Positions 7,836 to 7,868 of a DNA stretch of 7,868 nucleotides are shown here, piece by piece. Source of the DNA: a candidate division NPL-UPA2 bacterium. Lineage in GTDB: Bacteria > NPL-UPA2 > JAGMAN01. Positions within the stretch are counted from its first letter, which is position 1, and every line of letters begins with the position of its first letter. Location of the stretch: contig JAJOKU010000128.1 of the NCBI GenBank assembly GCA_021129695.1, positions 1 to 7,868 on the forward strand. The letters run 5' to 3'. The notes under the pieces are model-generated. The model was not told the origin of the DNA and did no database searches. It was given only the letters and a program-made list of their open reading frames with translations. A program made the translations under genes and the position numbers.

Positions 7836-7867
7836 AAGAAATGAGGAGCGAAGCGACGAATTTTCTT
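7836..7867. repeat. Dispersed-repeat-like element with core GAGGAGCGAAGCGACGAA
   Basis: The 18-base core at 7843-7860 is identical to one I remember as very common in intergenic repeats of many bacterial genomes, where it lies between short complementary arms of the ATTGC/GCAAT kind. Here it is flanked by AAGAAA (7836-7841) and TTTCTT (7862-7867), which are complementary to each other but differ from the arms I recall. The match is from memory and the element may run past the window end. Confidence 0.5.
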
Positions 7868-7868
7868 G

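Noticed and set aside
7687..7868. Start of a CRISPR array after cas2
   Set aside because: No direct repeat of 25-40 bases with regular spacing is present; the structures are inverted repeats. An array may lie beyond the window.

Overview
The window holds the greater part of one CRISPR-Cas operon, all on the + strand and packed almost without gaps. The cas8-cas7-cas5-cas3 block (csh1/csh2/cas5h type) marks the effector as subtype I-B. Strong AGGAGG-type ribosome binding sites, ATG/GTG/TTG starts, and a short dispersed-repeat core at the right edge point to a bacterium, probably one of the anaerobic or uncultured lineages in which such loci are common. The phylum cannot be fixed from this sequence. 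Base composition is moderately AT-rich.

Layout: (1) 1-4935, interference block: the C-terminal 271 residues of Cas8b/Csh1 (cut by the window start), Cas7/Csh2, Cas5h, and a full HD-helicase Cas3. A very strong ribosome binding site inside cas8b, followed by an in-frame ATG at 387, suggests that the small subunit Cas11b is made separately from the 3' end of cas8b. (2) 4952-5659, Cas6, the crRNA-processing RAMP endonuclease. (3) 5652-6384, a two-gene insert not usual in cas operons: a helical protein of about 63 residues translationally coupled to a polymerase-beta-fold nucleotidyltransferase with an intact catalytic Asp set. It occupies the place where I-B loci normally carry cas4. (4) 6402-7686, cas1 and cas2. 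By remembered sequence features these look more like the cas4-less adaptation pair seen beside type III systems than the I-B (HMARI) type. (5) 7687-7868, a non-coding tail with several perfect or near-perfect hairpins and a repeat element whose core is GAGGAGCGAAGCGACGAA. No CRISPR repeat-spacer array is inside the window.

How it works together: Cas6 cuts pre-crRNA; Cas8b, Cas11b, Cas7 and Cas5 form Cascade on the crRNA; Cas3 is recruited to nick and unwind target DNA; Cas1-Cas2 integrate new spacers. Junctions between successive genes are overlaps of 8-26 nt or gaps of 4-17 nt, so the nucleotidyltransferase pair is presumably co-transcribed and partly co-translated with the Cas proteins. That pair, in the cas4 slot and coupled to Cas6, is the most promising candidate for an undescribed CRISPR accessory or toxin-antitoxin-like guard module.
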